Source of the DNA: Gammaproteobacteria bacterium | Lineage (GTDB): Bacteria; Pseudomonadota; Gammaproteobacteria; Acidithiobacillales; Acidithiobacillaceae | Reading direction: 5' to 3' | NCBI GenBank assembly: GCA_023381645.1 | Contig: JAMCRJ010000025.1 | Coordinates: 74,710 to 138,709, forward strand | DNA: 64,000 nucleotides | Shown here: in pieces, positions 39,869 to 48,769 of the stretch | How the letters are laid out: the number at the start of each line of letters is the position of its first letter | Numbering within the stretch: the stretch's first letter is position 1 | The notes under the pieces: generated by a model | The model's input: only the letters and a program-made list of their open reading frames with translations | What the model was told of the DNA's origin: nothing | The model's database searches: none | Program-made: the position numbers and the translations under genes

Positions 39869-40255
39869 ATGCAGATCGGTGTGGATTGTAATCTTGCGGT
39901 GGGTAATCGGCGCATTTTTGTGCTGGATACGGATGAAATCGGGCGCATGGCCGTGCAATTCATGCTTCATGACGAATATGAAACCCACGAAATCGCCAGT
40001 CTCCAGGCTGCTGTCGCCAAGTCTCAGGATTGGCCGCCGGACCTGATCATTCTCGGGGAGGCGCTACTGGATGACGGCAGGTTGACCGTGGAGATGGTGA
40101 GCGAACAATTTCCCAGGGCACGACTGATGCTCGTGGTGGGGGAAGCGCGTTCCGCCCTGAGCCAGCCCGTAATCCGTAAAGGGTTCGTGTTCCTCCATAA
40201 GCCCCTGCGGATCGAAGATGTCCGCGCCAAGGTGGCTGCCGTATTGCAGAATTAG
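39869..40255 (+). CDS. Receiver-like protein lacking the phosphoacceptor aspartate
   Basis: This 128-residue single-domain protein resembles a response-regulator receiver: IFVLDTDEIGR with the acidic pair, PDLIILGEALL at the phosphorylation strand, and FLHKPLRIEDVRAKV with the conserved Lys-Pro. The expected aspartate is Gly63, so phosphorylation at the usual site is not possible. It starts after GGGGAGGACGAT and precedes draT. It may be a protein-interaction module sensing nitrogen or redox status. Confidence 0.75.
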   Translation: MQIGVDCNLAVGNRRIFVLDTDEIGRMAVQFMLHDEYETHEIASLQAAVAKSQDWPPDLIILGEALLDDGRLTVEMVSEQFPRARLMLVVGEARSALSQPVIRKGFVFLHKPLRIEDVRAKVAAVLQN

Positions 40256-40273
40256 TCGCCGCAGGGACGCTTT

Positions 40274-41101
40274 TTGTCAGCAGCGAATCCACCGGAGGAG
40301 CAGCGCCCGGCCCGCGCACCGTCCGTCCATCTCGGTAGCAATCTGACCGGGATTCCGTCCGGGTTGTTGATCAGTGCGGAATTTCATGCGTTCCCGATGC
40401 CGCTACATATCGCCGGGGTGCGCGATGGGCACCCTGCGCTTTTCCAGAGATTATCTCTGGTACGGGAACAGGGCGAGGCGGGAGAGGTCTTCCAGGCGTA
40501 CATGGACGAGATTTTTGCTGGCGGGCATGACCGGACGAAGGGGCGACGCTTCAGGGCCAGCTATTTACGCCTGCTCAAAGGTTGGGGATATGACAGCAAT
40601 TCGCCGGAAGGTGCGGTCATGAAGGGCTGGGTGGAGAGCCGGTTCGGGATCGCCCCGAATTTTCACCGGCAGGTGATCGGCCGTGTGGGTGATACCGCCT
40701 GGATTCAGTATATGACCGACAAAATGTCGGGGCGATTTGATAACAACGCGATCTGGTTGCAGCTTGACCTTTTGTTTGAATTCGCACAATGGTCGGCGCG
40801 GCGTTTTCTGGCATCCGGACAACGGCACTTGCGTTTGTTCCGGGGAACCAATGATTTTGCCGAACATCCTATTCTCTGGAAAGCCGGAGCGCGGCAGGGG
40901 GTGATCCGGCTGAACAACCTGGTGTCCTTCAGCAGTGACCGGGACGTGGCCAGCGCATTCGGCGATTGCATACTGGAGGTGGAGGTGCCGTTGGTAAAAC
41001 TGCTGTTCTTCAAGGGCCTGCTGCCATGTCGCGCCCTCCAGGCGGAGAGCGAGTATCTGGTGATCGGCGGTGAATACGCGGCACACATGCACTATTATTG
41101 A
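40274..41101 (+). CDS. draT: DraT, NAD-dinitrogenase-reductase ADP-ribosyltransferase
   Basis: This 275-residue enzyme switches off nitrogenase by ADP-ribosylating NifH on an arginine. Family marks include SNLTGIPSGLLISAEFHAFP, HIAGVRDGHPALFQRL, RHLRLFRGTNDF and VSFSSDRDVASAFGD. No ATG lies early enough, so the TTG at 40274 is used as start. It lies 10 bp before draG. Confidence 0.9.
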   Translation: MSAANPPEEQRPARAPSVHLGSNLTGIPSGLLISAEFHAFPMPLHIAGVRDGHPALFQRLSLVREQGEAGEVFQAYMDEIFAGGHDRTKGRRFRASYLRLLKGWGYDSNSPEGAVMKGWVESRFGIAPNFHRQVIGRVGDTAWIQYMTDKMSGRFDNNAIWLQLDLLFEFAQWSARRFLASGQRHLRLFRGTNDFAEHPILWKAGARQGVIRLNNLVSFSSDRDVASAFGDCILEVEVPLVKLLFFKGLLPCRALQAESEYLVIGGEYAAHMHYY

Positions 41102-41110
41102 GGATGAGAA

Positions 41111-42499
41111 ATGGGCTATGACTTGCGGGAGAGGGCATTGGGCGCCTACCTGGGATTGGCGGTCGGGGATGCTCTGGGCGCGACAGTGGAGTTCATGAGT
41201 CCTGCGGAAATCCGGGAGGAATATGGCGTCCACCGCAATATGACCGGTGGCGGCTGGCTGCATTTGCGCCCCGGACAAGTGACTGACGATACCCAGATGT
41301 GCCTGGTGCTGGGTCGGAGCATTCTTGCCGGTGAACAATGGTCCGTTACCCGCTTTGGCGAGGGGATGGCGCAGTGGTTGCGCAGTCATCCCGTGGATGT
41401 GGGCAACACCTGCCGCAGGGGAATCCGGCGCTTTATGCTCAATGGCAGTACCGCCGCCGAACCGGCGGAATGGGATGCGGGCAATGGCGCGTGTGTGCGC
41501 AATCTCCCTGCGGTGCTGGCCACCCTGAACGCCCCCGTGACCTTCCGGCGGATCACTGTGGAACAGGCGCACCTGACCCACCATCACCCGCTGTCGGATG
41601 TTGCGACCCTGACGCTGGGAGAGATGTTGCGCTGCGCGCTGCGCGGTGACGGCGTTTCATCCGTGCGGCGCCTGGCGGATGCGCTGATTGCACGGTACCC
41701 GGAATTCGATTTCAAAGAAATTCCCCAGGCACCTACGCCTTATATTGTGGATACGGTGCGTGCCGTTCTGTATGCGCTGCTTCATACCGATAATTTTAAA
41801 GACTGCCTGATTACGGTGGTCAACCAGGGTGGGGACGCGGACACCACGGGCGCCCTCGCGGGCATGCTGGCGGGAGGCCTGTACGGGACTTACGGGCTTC
41901 CCGCTGCCTGGTTGCAGCGTCTGGATCCCGCGGTTCAGAAAGAAATCGCGGGGCAGGTGGATCAGCTTCTGACCCGGGGTGAGCGGACGGATCATGAGCA
42001 GTTGCCGGCCAGTATGCCGCTGCGTGTCTTGTTTTACGAAAAACCAGGCTGTGCCAATAATGCGCGGCAGAAAGCACTGTTGACGGCCGCCGGCTGTGTG
42101 CTGGAGGTGCATGACTTATTGCAGACCGCCTGGACGGCGGAAACCCTGCGCCCCTATTTTGCAGATCGACCCGTGGCGGAGTGGTTCAACCCGGCCTCGC
42201 CGCGGGTAAAGTCGGGAGAGATCGTTCCCGAGGCGTTTACGGAAGCCGGGGCACTCGCCGCGATGCTGTTGGATCCGCTTCTCATCCGTCGCCCGCTCAT
42301 GGAAGCGGGGGGCGCCAAAATCGCCGGTTTTTCCGAGGATCAATTACGCCTGTGGACGTCCGTATCTCTTGACGTGTACACTGAACACACTGAAGCCATT
42401 TCAGGCGATTGTCGGCGTTCTGTGCCTTGCCCAAGCGTCAGGCAGATTCGCAGTCTCACCAAAACTCCAGCCGCCTCATCCCACACCAACGCCTCCTGA
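41111..42499 (+). CDS. draG: DraG (ADP-ribosyl-dinitrogenase-reductase hydrolase) fused to an ArsC-like nitrogenase-associated domain
   Basis: Residues 1-295 are DraG, which removes ADP-ribose from NifH. The metal site is seen as VGDALGATVEF, VTDDTQMC and NQGGDADTTGALAG. From residue 300 the chain continues in frame into an ArsC/Spx-like thioredoxin-fold domain, RVLFYEKPGCANNARQKALL, RVKSGEIVPEAF and DPLLIRRPLME, which corresponds to the stand-alone nitrogenase-associated protein of other diazotrophs. No stop or frame break is seen between the parts. A low-complexity tail follows from about residue 425. The total of 462 residues compares with about 300 for DraG alone. Confidence 0.9.
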   Translation: MGYDLRERALGAYLGLAVGDALGATVEFMSPAEIREEYGVHRNMTGGGWLHLRPGQVTDDTQMCLVLGRSILAGEQWSVTRFGEGMAQWLRSHPVDVGNTCRRGIRRFMLNGSTAAEPAEWDAGNGACVRNLPAVLATLNAPVTFRRITVEQAHLTHHHPLSDVATLTLGEMLRCALRGDGVSSVRRLADALIARYPEFDFKEIPQAPTPYIVDTVRAVLYALLHTDNFKDCLITVVNQGGDADTTGALAGMLAGGLYGTYGLPAAWLQRLDPAVQKEIAGQVDQLLTRGERTDHEQLPASMPLRVLFYEKPGCANNARQKALLTAAGCVLEVHDLLQTAWTAETLRPYFADRPVAEWFNPASPRVKSGEIVPEAFTEAGALAAMLLDPLLIRRPLMEAGGAKIAGFSEDQLRLWTSVSLDVYTEHTEAISGDCRRSVPCPSVRQIRSLTKTPAASSHTNAS

Positions 42500-42524
42500 G
42501 CGCTGTAGAGAAGAGGACCCTATC

Positions 42525-44162
42525 ATGAAAGATCGTGTAACACCCAATCATTTTCAGGAGCTGACGACCATCTATGAGGTGAGTAAGGTGCTCAGCTCCT
42601 CCATGGATCTTGAACACACCCTGAACGATGTGCTGAAGACGCTGGAAAGTCATCTGCATATCTCACCGTCCATGATTGTGTTGCGCATGAACGAGGAAAT
42701 AGTGGGGGTAATCGCTGCCACAGGGTTGTCCGTTGCGGAAATAGAACGGGGGCGTTATCGGTTAGGGGAGGGGATGATCGGCAAGATCATGCGTGCCGGC
42801 ATGCCGATAGTGATTCCTGATGTCTCTCAGGAACCGGCTTTTCTGCACCGCGCCTTTGAACCGGAGATCAGTCAGCGCTTGCATGCTTTTGTAGGGGTGC
42901 CGATCAAGGTGGGGTATGAGTGTATCGGCGTGCTCGCCATTTATCGCAGTGAGCGACACAAGGGCGTGAGCTTCCGTTCCGATGTCCGCTTGTTGCAGAT
43001 GATCGCCAATCTGGTGGGACAAACCGTTAACCTGCATCAGGGTATCTCGGCGGAACGAAACCGTCTTTTGCAGGAAAAGCATCGTCTGCAGAAGGAGTTA
43101 CAGAAACGATACAGCATCAAGAATGTCATCGGCAACAGCCGGGCCATGCAGGCGGTGTTTTCTGACGTGCACCAGGCGGCGCCCGGCAAGGCGACCGTGT
43201 TGCTGCGCGGTGAGTCGGGCACCGGCAAGGAAGTCATCGCCCGCGCCATTCATTATCTCAGCCCCCGTCGCGACAAAGCCTTTGTTTCGCTCAATTGTGC
43301 GGCGCTCCCCGAAAGTATTCTCGAGTCAGAGCTCTTCGGACATGAGCGCGGTGCATTTACCGGCGCCACCCAGGAGCGCAAAGGGCGCTTTGAACTGGCA
43401 GATGGCGGCACGCTGTTTCTCGACGAGATCGGCGATATCTCTCCGGCTTTTCAGGCCAAGCTCTTACGAGTGCTACAGGAACGTGAATTCGAGCGGGTAG
43501 GCGGAACTCAGACCCGGCGGGTCAATGTGCGCATTATCACTGCCACCAATCGCAATCTCGAAGAGGCGGTGAGCAAGGGCGAGTTCCGCGCCGACCTCTA
43601 CTACCGGATCAATGTCGTCAGTATCTTCCTGCCCCCGCTGCGGGAACGCCGTGAGGATATCCCCGCCTTGATCGAACATTTCCTCGCCCGTTACAACGCC
43701 GAGAATCAGCGCAAGCTGACCCTCACTCCGGAAGCCTTGCAAACCATGGTGTCCTGCTACTGGCCGGGCAACGTGCGGGAACTGGAAAACTGCGTCGAAC
43801 GCACCGCCACCATGATACGTGGCGATATCATCCGCAATCTGGACGTGCCCTGTCAGCGCAATCAGTGCCTTTCCATGGCCTTGCGGCCGCTGGAAGGGAG
43901 TCATCCCATCGTCACCATGAAGCTGTCGAGCGGCATGAGTGTTCCGCCTCATGCAACGTCTGATGTGGAGCAGCAAGTGGCGGATGCATCCGGGGCTGGT
44001 GACGGGGAAGGTTCCTTGCTTTTGTCGGAACGGGACCGCCTGATCCAGGCCATGGACCGCTGTGGCTGGGTACAAGCCAAAGCCGCCCGTTTATTGGGGA
44101 CGACCACCCGCAAACTCAGTTATGCCCTCAATAAGCATGGCGTAGAAGTTAAAAAACTCTAA
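42525..44162 (+). CDS. nifA: NifA, sigma54-dependent activator of nif genes (oxygen-sensitive type)
   Basis: This 545-residue activator has a GAF domain (about residues 20-170) and an AAA+ domain with Walker A GESGTGKE (229-236), the sigma54 contact loop GAFTGA (276-281) and Walker [12 protein letters not shown]-terminal Fis-type helix-turn-helix ([20 protein letters not shown]) completes it. Between the AAA+ domain and linker lie C411, C423, C443 and C448 in the order C-x11-C-x19-C-x4-C, the metal/oxygen-sensing motif of NifA proteins that act without NifL. The start at 42525 follows AGAGGA. An open frame upstream overlaps draG and is not used. Confidence 0.95.
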   Translation: MKDRVTPNHFQELTTIYEVSKVLSSSMDLEHTLNDVLKTLESHLHISPSMIVLRMNEEIVGVIAATGLSVAEIERGRYRLGEGMIGKIMRAGMPIVIPDVSQEPAFLHRAFEPEISQRLHAFVGVPIKVGYECIGVLAIYRSERHKGVSFRSDVRLLQMIANLVGQTVNLHQGISAERNRLLQEKHRLQKELQKRYSIKNVIGNSRAMQAVFSDVHQAAPGKATVLLRGESGTGKEVIARAIHYLSPRRDKAFVSLNCAALPESILESELFGHERGAFTGATQERKGRFELADGGTLFLDEIGDISPAFQAKLLRVLQEREFERVGGTQTRRVNVRIITATNRNLEEAVSKGEFRADLYYRINVVSIFLPPLRERREDIPALIEHFLARYNAENQRKLTLTPEALQTMVSCYWPGNVRELENCVERTATMIRGDIIRNLDVPCQRNQCLSMALRPLEGSHPIVTMKLSSGMSVPPHATSDVEQQVADASGAGDGEGSLLLSERDRLIQAMDRCGWVQAKAARLLGTTTRKLSYALNKHGVEVKKL

Positions 44163-44180
44163 ACCAGAAACGCCCAACCA

Positions 44181-44197
44181 GGGGCGGCGAACGCCCC
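44181..44197 (+). terminator. Hairpin after nifA
   Basis: GGGGCG pairs with CGCCCC around a GCGAA loop, 18 bases past the nifA stop. There is no clear T-run, so termination strength is uncertain. The remainder up to 44484 contains the nifB control region. Confidence 0.5.
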
Positions 44198-44258
44198 ACC
44201 CATCCTCACTTTGCCCACCGCCTTTCGTGCTTGCCCTGCTACTTTCCCCCTCCCCATT

Positions 44259-44274
44259 TGTCCGGTTTTCGACA
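44259..44274. promoter_or_regulatory. NifA upstream activator site for nifB
   Basis: TGTccggttttcgACA is an exact TGT-N10-ACA site 95 bases upstream of the nifB -24 element. Confidence 0.78.
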
Positions 44275-44367
44275 ATTTTTGCCGCAGTGCTGAAAACGCG
44301 CGTAATGTTATCGACAAAGCACCAGATGGTTTGATCTAATGGCTTGAAAAACAAAGGCAGCATATGC

Positions 44368-44383
44368 TGGCATCACTTTTGCA
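44368..44383 (+). promoter_or_regulatory. Sigma54 -24/-12 promoter of nifB
   Basis: TGGCATCACTTTTGCA matches TGGCA-N6-TTGCA with GG-N10-GC spacing. It gives a leader of about 90 bases before the nifB ATG. Confidence 0.85.
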
Positions 44384-44484
44384 GAGGGTAATGCAAGCGT
44401 CAGCTTCTTAGGAGCAAGCCGATACATCCATGAGGCGCGCGGTTTTCCATCGTTCACTGAAGATCCGTATGGAGGATTACGCCC

Positions 44485-46053
44485 ATGGCATCCCAAATAA
44501 TTTCTCTTTCCAGTATTGCCACACCCAATAACGGGGTGGATCTGGATGAGATCATGCAGCAAAAGGCAAAACACCAAGGTTGTGGTACGAGCGGTGGTTC
44601 CGGCAAGGCCAGTTGTGGCACCGGAGCGGGGCAGGGGGATCTGGCACCGGAGATCTGGGAAAAGGTCAAGAATCACCCCTGCTACAGCGAAGAAGCGCAT
44701 CATCATTACGCCCGTATGCACGTTGCGGTGGCACCCGCCTGCAATATCCAGTGCAATTACTGTAACCGCAAATATGACTGCGCCAACGAAAGTCGGCCGG
44801 GTGTCGTCAGTGAAAAACTGACACCGGAGCAAGCGGCCAAAAAGGTGCTGGCCGTGGCCTCCACCATTCCGCAAATGACCGTGTTGGGTATCGCCGGTCC
44901 GGGTGATCCCCTGGCCAACCCCGAGAAAACTTTCAAGACCTTTGAACTGATCTCGAAAACAGCGCCGGATATCAAGCTCTGCCTGTCCACCAATGGCCTG
45001 GCACTCCCTGACCATGTGGATACCATTGCCGGCTTTAATGTGGATCACGTCACCATTACCATCAATATGGTGGATGCGGACGTAGGCGCACAGATCTATC
45101 CCTGGATTTATTACAAGAACAAGCGGTACAAGGGGCGTGAAGCGGCGCAGATACTTACCGACCGGCAAATGCAGGGACTGGAAATGCTGACCGAGCGCGG
45201 CATTCTCTGTAAGGTGAATTCGGTCATGATCCCTGGCATCAATGATCACCATCTGGTGGAAGTCAACCGGGCAGTCAAGAGCCGCGGAGCCTTCCTTCAC
45301 AACATCATGCCCCTGATTTCCGCCCCTGAACATGGCACCGTCTTCGGTTTGAACGGCCAGCGCGGCCCGACCGCGCAGGAGCTAAAAGCCCTGCAGGACA
45401 GTTGCGAAGGCGAAATGAACATGATGCGTCACTGTCGGCAATGCCGCGCGGACGCGGTGGGCCTGCTGGGCGAAGATCGTTCGGCAGAATTCACGACCGA
45501 AGCCGTCATGGCGATGGATGTGGAATATGACCTGGAATCGCGCAAGGCCTATCAGTCGCTGGTGGAGCAGGAACGTCAGGCGACGGCGGACGCCAAGCGG
45601 GCGGAACTGGAGACCCTGGCCGGCGAGCAATCCGATGTCAAAATTCTCATCGCGGTGGCGACCAAAGGCAGCGGGCGGGTCAATGAGCACTTCGGTCATG
45701 CCACCGAGTTTCAGATTTATGAGGCGAGTGCGTCCGGGGCGAAGTTTGTCGGCCACCGTCGCGTGGACCTCTATTGCCAGGGCGGTTTTGGCGAAGAGGA
45801 AGCCCTGGAAACCACCATCATCCGTGCGATCAACGATTGTACGGCAGTTTTTGTGGCCAAGATCGGTGGCTGTCCGAAAGCTTCGTTGGAGGCGGCCGGA
45901 ATCGATGCGGTGGATCGCTACGCTTTTGAATATATCGAGCAGTCAGTCATTGCCTACTATCGGGATTATCTCGATAACATCCGTAGCGGGGCCATTGTCC
46001 ATGGCCAGCGCGGGGATGCGGAGATCCGACAGGGCGCGTACATAGCTGCATAA
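44485..46053 (+). CDS. nifB: NifB, radical-SAM FeMo-cofactor core synthase
   Basis: This 522-residue enzyme builds NifB-co, the carbide-containing Fe8S9C precursor. The radical-SAM cysteines are C86/C90/C93 in CNIQCNYC, and further conserved cysteines lie at KYDC, CLSTNG and [14 protein letters not shown] NifX-like DiNase domain follows (about residues 390-495, [20 protein letters not shown]), the two-domain form of proteobacteria. A GGAGG site precedes the ATG. Confidence 0.96.
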   Translation: MASQIISLSSIATPNNGVDLDEIMQQKAKHQGCGTSGGSGKASCGTGAGQGDLAPEIWEKVKNHPCYSEEAHHHYARMHVAVAPACNIQCNYCNRKYDCANESRPGVVSEKLTPEQAAKKVLAVASTIPQMTVLGIAGPGDPLANPEKTFKTFELISKTAPDIKLCLSTNGLALPDHVDTIAGFNVDHVTITINMVDADVGAQIYPWIYYKNKRYKGREAAQILTDRQMQGLEMLTERGILCKVNSVMIPGINDHHLVEVNRAVKSRGAFLHNIMPLISAPEHGTVFGLNGQRGPTAQELKALQDSCEGEMNMMRHCRQCRADAVGLLGEDRSAEFTTEAVMAMDVEYDLESRKAYQSLVEQERQATADAKRAELETLAGEQSDVKILIAVATKGSGRVNEHFGHATEFQIYEASASGAKFVGHRRVDLYCQGGFGEEEALETTIIRAINDCTAVFVAKIGGCPKASLEAAGIDAVDRYAFEYIEQSVIAYYRDYLDNIRSGAIVHGQRGDAEIRQGAYIAA

Positions 46054-46060
46054 GGTTATC

Positions 46061-46079
46061 GGGGGAGATCTCCTCCCCC
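46061..46079 (+). terminator. Hairpin between nifB and the ferredoxin gene
   Basis: GGGGGAG pairs with CTCCCCC across a five-base loop and is followed by ATTTTG. It lies close after the nifB stop and could be a partial terminator or a processing site that sets lower expression of the following genes. Confidence 0.6.
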
Positions 46080-46102
46080 ATTTTGTGAAAAGGAGAAACA
46101 TC

Positions 46103-46321
46103 ATGGCTTTTAAGATTGTTAGTTCCCAATGCACCAGTTGTTCGGCCTGTGAACCGGAATGTCCGAATATGGCCATTTCCGAAAAGAATGGCACCTTTGT
46201 GATCGATCCAGCCAAGTGTACGGAATGCATAAATTATTTCGATGAACCTCAGTGTGTGGCGGTATGTCCGGTGGATGACACCTGCATCATTGATAACAAC
46301 TATCCCCGTTACGTCGCTTAG
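46103..46321 (+). CDS. fdxN: 2[4Fe-4S] ferredoxin (FdxN type)
   Basis: This 72-residue ferredoxin has [13 protein letters not shown] and [20 protein letters not shown]; the second motif carries the extended insertion typical of nif-linked FdxN, which serves NifB. The ATG at 46103 has AGGAG upstream. It lies between nifB and an iscA-like gene. Confidence 0.92.
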   Translation: MAFKIVSSQCTSCSACEPECPNMAISEKNGTFVIDPAKCTECINYFDEPQCVAVCPVDDTCIIDNNYPRYVA

Positions 46322-46330
46322 GAGTCTGTC

Positions 46331-46666
46331 ATGGAACTCACCTTTACGCCCAAAGCAGAACGCTTTATTCAGCGGATGATCACCTTTGGCGGAGGAAATG
46401 CTTCCAGTGCTTTCCGCCTTGCGGTGAAGCCAGGCGGATGCTCCGGCCTCTCTTACGATTTTCGCATTGTCGACGCGGCGGAGCCCGGCGATGTAGCCAT
46501 CACCAGTAACGGCATTCCGGTACTGCTGGAACAGAAGAGTGTCCCTTTTCTCAACGGGGTCGTTGTCGATTGCGAGGACAGCCTGATGAATACCGGGTTG
46601 GTATTTACCAATCCCAATGCGGCGGCCAGTTGTGGCTGCGGAACTTCATTTACACCCAAGGAATAA
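46331..46666 (+). CDS. Second IscA/HesB-like FeS carrier
   Basis: This 111-residue A-type carrier has C37 (GGCSGLSYDF), C101 and C103 (SCGCGTSF). It starts nine bases after the fdxN stop. It differs clearly from the copy at 28275 and may serve NifB or the downstream FeS proteins. Confidence 0.9.
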   Translation: MELTFTPKAERFIQRMITFGGGNASSAFRLAVKPGGCSGLSYDFRIVDAAEPGDVAITSNGIPVLLEQKSVPFLNGVVVDCEDSLMNTGLVFTNPNAAASCGCGTSFTPKE

Positions 46667-46707
46667 AGCCGGGTCCCGGAAACGGTGAGACTGGAGGGAG
46701 AAAAAAC

Positions 46708-46938
46708 GTGGAAACCTGGATCGTTCACCATACGAATGCGACTATCCATCGTTGCGCAGCGAATGCGGCAGCACTCCCCCCGCATCTCGACGATATCGAA
46801 CTCCGCGGTGCGGAGATCTTTGCGCGCATACCCGCTAGGGAGCAGCGTCATCTCGCACAAGCTTACAGCAGTTATGTCTGCTGTGAGGAATGTGAGGCGG
46901 CTCTGCTCCATCTCCTGAAGCATAAGGGGGCGGCATGA
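46708..46938 (+). CDS. Small cysteine-containing protein of unknown function
   Basis: This 76-residue protein starts with GTG after a GGAGGGAG ribosome site: METWIVHHTNATIHRCAANA. It has a C-terminal SSYVCCEECEAALLHLL with three clustered cysteines. I do not recognise the family. The last four bases overlap the next gene (ATGA), so it is a real member of the nifB operon. Metal or cluster binding is possible. Confidence 0.65.
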   Translation: METWIVHHTNATIHRCAANAAALPPHLDDIELRGAEIFARIPAREQRHLAQAYSSYVCCEECEAALLHLLKHKGAA

Positions 46939-47444
46939 GCAACATCTGGGACGATGAATGGTTGAACCGCCGCTATTACGAAGGCTTGTTGCCAGAAGCA
47001 GCGGAACGGCATCTGCATCTTGCTGCGCGCTCATATGCGGACGAAGTCTGTGCCGAAGATCACCTGATGGATGCCATCGCCATCGCGCCGGAACACATGG
47101 TCGTTTACCTGGGGCTCTATAAATTTTATTTCTATAAAGGGCGGCTGCGCGAAGCGCTGGCGACGGCGCGCATTTGCCTGCAGCGCAGTGCCAGCGAATT
47201 AGGTGTTGATACCGATTGGCGCAAGGTAAGAGAGTGGCAGGCGGACTTTGGCAGTTTTGATGCACCGCAGGCGCGCTTCTATATGTTCGTGCTCAAAGCC
47301 TATGGTTACCTGCATTTGCGCCTGGGGCGTCTGGCTACCGGAAGCGAAATCATGGACAAACTCATCGAACTGGACCCGACAGATAAAATACAGGCGCGTG
47401 TGCTGCTGGAAGTCCTGCAAAAAAAAGAGGAAGACGATGAGTGA
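46935..47444 (+). CDS. TPR-like helical protein of unknown function
   Basis: This 169-residue protein contains repeated helical pairs resembling tetratricopeptide repeats: VVYLGLYKFYFYKGRLREAL and the pair FVLKAYGYLHLRLGRLATGS plus DKLIELDPTD. It overlaps both neighbours, with four bases before it and eight after. It probably acts as an adaptor for the adjacent FeS protein in nitrogenase maturation. I know no firm function. Confidence 0.7.
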   Translation: MSNIWDDEWLNRRYYEGLLPEAAERHLHLAARSYADEVCAEDHLMDAIAIAPEHMVVYLGLYKFYFYKGRLREALATARICLQRSASELGVDTDWRKVREWQADFGSFDAPQARFYMFVLKAYGYLHLRLGRLATGSEIMDKLIELDPTDKIQARVLLEVLQKKEEDDE

Positions 47445-48228
47445 CCCGAATGAAGCTGTTGACTGGCAGGGCTGCGCCGTCTCCTGTAAGACTTGTCCCG
47501 AGCGCGAAATCCTGGGGCTGAGGTGTAAACTGTTGCATGCCTGTATGCATGATCGTTACGCCAAAAGAGTGGATCGCTTTTTTCGCTGGAATCCGCAGAT
47601 TGCCAAGGATTATCTGCAACACGGCTATTTTGAGGTGCGGGCTTGTGCCGCGCGTTATGCGGATATTTTTCATCTGCCGGCACTCATGAACGATCCCGAT
47701 GAAACCGTGCGCTGGGCAGTAGCGCAGCGGCTTCCGCAACGCTATCTGCTGCGCATGATTCATGATCCGCATCGGGAAGTGCGTATCCGGGTGGCTGCGC
47801 GGCTGGATGAACGTAACCTGTCTGCCATGATGCACGACGCGGATTATTACGTGCGTCTGGAGGTGGTGCGCCGCCTGCCCAAAGGGCTATTGCCGCTCAT
47901 GATGCATGATTCCGACGTGGAGGTTCGGCGCGTTGTGGCCAAACGTATCGGCGTGGATGCTCTGGTCAAAATGCTGCAGGACGATGATCCCGGGGTCCGT
48001 CTTGATGCCATTGAACGCGTACCCGTGTCGATCCTTTCCACACTGGTGGACGATGCGGATTGGCGTGTCCGCTACGAGGTGGCGGCGCGCGGGAGCCGGG
48101 AAGCGGTAATCCGCCTGTTGGCAGATGAGGATTATGAGGTGCGTCGTTGCGCCGCGGAACGCTTGGGGAAAGTCGAACCGCTTTCCAGACAACGATTGCC
48201 AGGGGAGGATGAATCATGGCCGGTATGA
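47437..48228 (+). CDS. [4Fe-4S] leucine-rich-variant (LRV) repeat protein
   Basis: The 263-residue product begins with a cysteine cluster, CAVSCKTCPEREILGLRC and HAC, for a [4Fe-4S] centre. About eight LRV repeats of 24 residues follow, each with a HDxxxEVRxxVAxRL-like core (such as MMHDSDVEVRRVVAKRIG). The same architecture is known for a protein encoded near nifB in Azotobacter. Its task is not established. The ATG at 47437 overlaps the preceding stop. Confidence 0.87.
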   Translation: MSDPNEAVDWQGCAVSCKTCPEREILGLRCKLLHACMHDRYAKRVDRFFRWNPQIAKDYLQHGYFEVRACAARYADIFHLPALMNDPDETVRWAVAQRLPQRYLLRMIHDPHREVRIRVAARLDERNLSAMMHDADYYVRLEVVRRLPKGLLPLMMHDSDVEVRRVVAKRIGVDALVKMLQDDDPGVRLDAIERVPVSILSTLVDDADWRVRYEVAARGSREAVIRLLADEDYEVRRCAAERLGKVEPLSRQRLPGEDESWPV

Positions 48229-48518
48229 GCAGAGACAGTGCGACCGTGGAGCTGGGCGCAGAACCCGAATTCAATTATGGGGACAAAGTCCGTTCCCGCA
48301 AGCATGTGAAAAATGACGGGACATTCACCGGCGCGGAAATTGGCGAGGTGATTGTTACAAAAGGCGATATCGGTTTTATCATCAGTATTGGCACCTACTT
48401 GCAGCAATTTTATATTTATGGCGTGGATTTTTATGAGCGTGGTCATCTGGTCGGCATGAAGGGCCGTGAATTGGATCTGATCGAAAGCAATCCGGTTCAG
48501 GAGGAGAGAATCCCATGA
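48216..48518 (+). CDS. nifZ: NifZ, P-cluster maturation factor
   Basis: This 100-residue protein matches NifZ: FNYGDKVRSRKHVKNDGTFT, GDIGFIISIGTYLQQFYIYG and VDFYERGHLVGMKGREL. NifZ helps form the second P-cluster in NifDK. It overlaps the LRV gene by 13 bases and the next gene by four. Confidence 0.92.
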   Translation: MAGMSRDSATVELGAEPEFNYGDKVRSRKHVKNDGTFTGAEIGEVIVTKGDIGFIISIGTYLQQFYIYGVDFYERGHLVGMKGRELDLIESNPVQEERIP

Positions 48519-48769
48519 TGGAGTTACGTCTACCCCGATTTGATTGGGGCCTAAGAGTATTGGCCTGCGATGATATTTTTAATGACGGGACTTATCCGGG
48601 GGAGGCCGAAGGGGCCTTGCTGGTAGCCAAGGACAGTCCGGGAGAAATCGTGCGGGTAGGACATCATGAAGAGAGCAACATGCCGCTCTACCTCGTGGAG
48701 TTTGCCAATGGCATGGTGATCGGTTGCCTGGAAGAGGAAATTCTGCCCGTTGAAGGGCAGAAGCCATGA
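48515..48769 (+). CDS. Second NifZ-domain protein
   Basis: This 84-residue protein repeats the NifZ pattern in shortened form: RVLACDDIFNDGTYPGEAEG, SPGEIVRVGHHEESNMPLYL and VEFANGMVIGCLEEEI. It lies in tandem with nifZ with coupled start and stop. Whether both act on P-clusters or one has a new partner is not known. Confidence 0.82.
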   Translation: MMELRLPRFDWGLRVLACDDIFNDGTYPGEAEGALLVAKDSPGEIVRVGHHEESNMPLYLVEFANGMVIGCLEEEILPVEGQKP

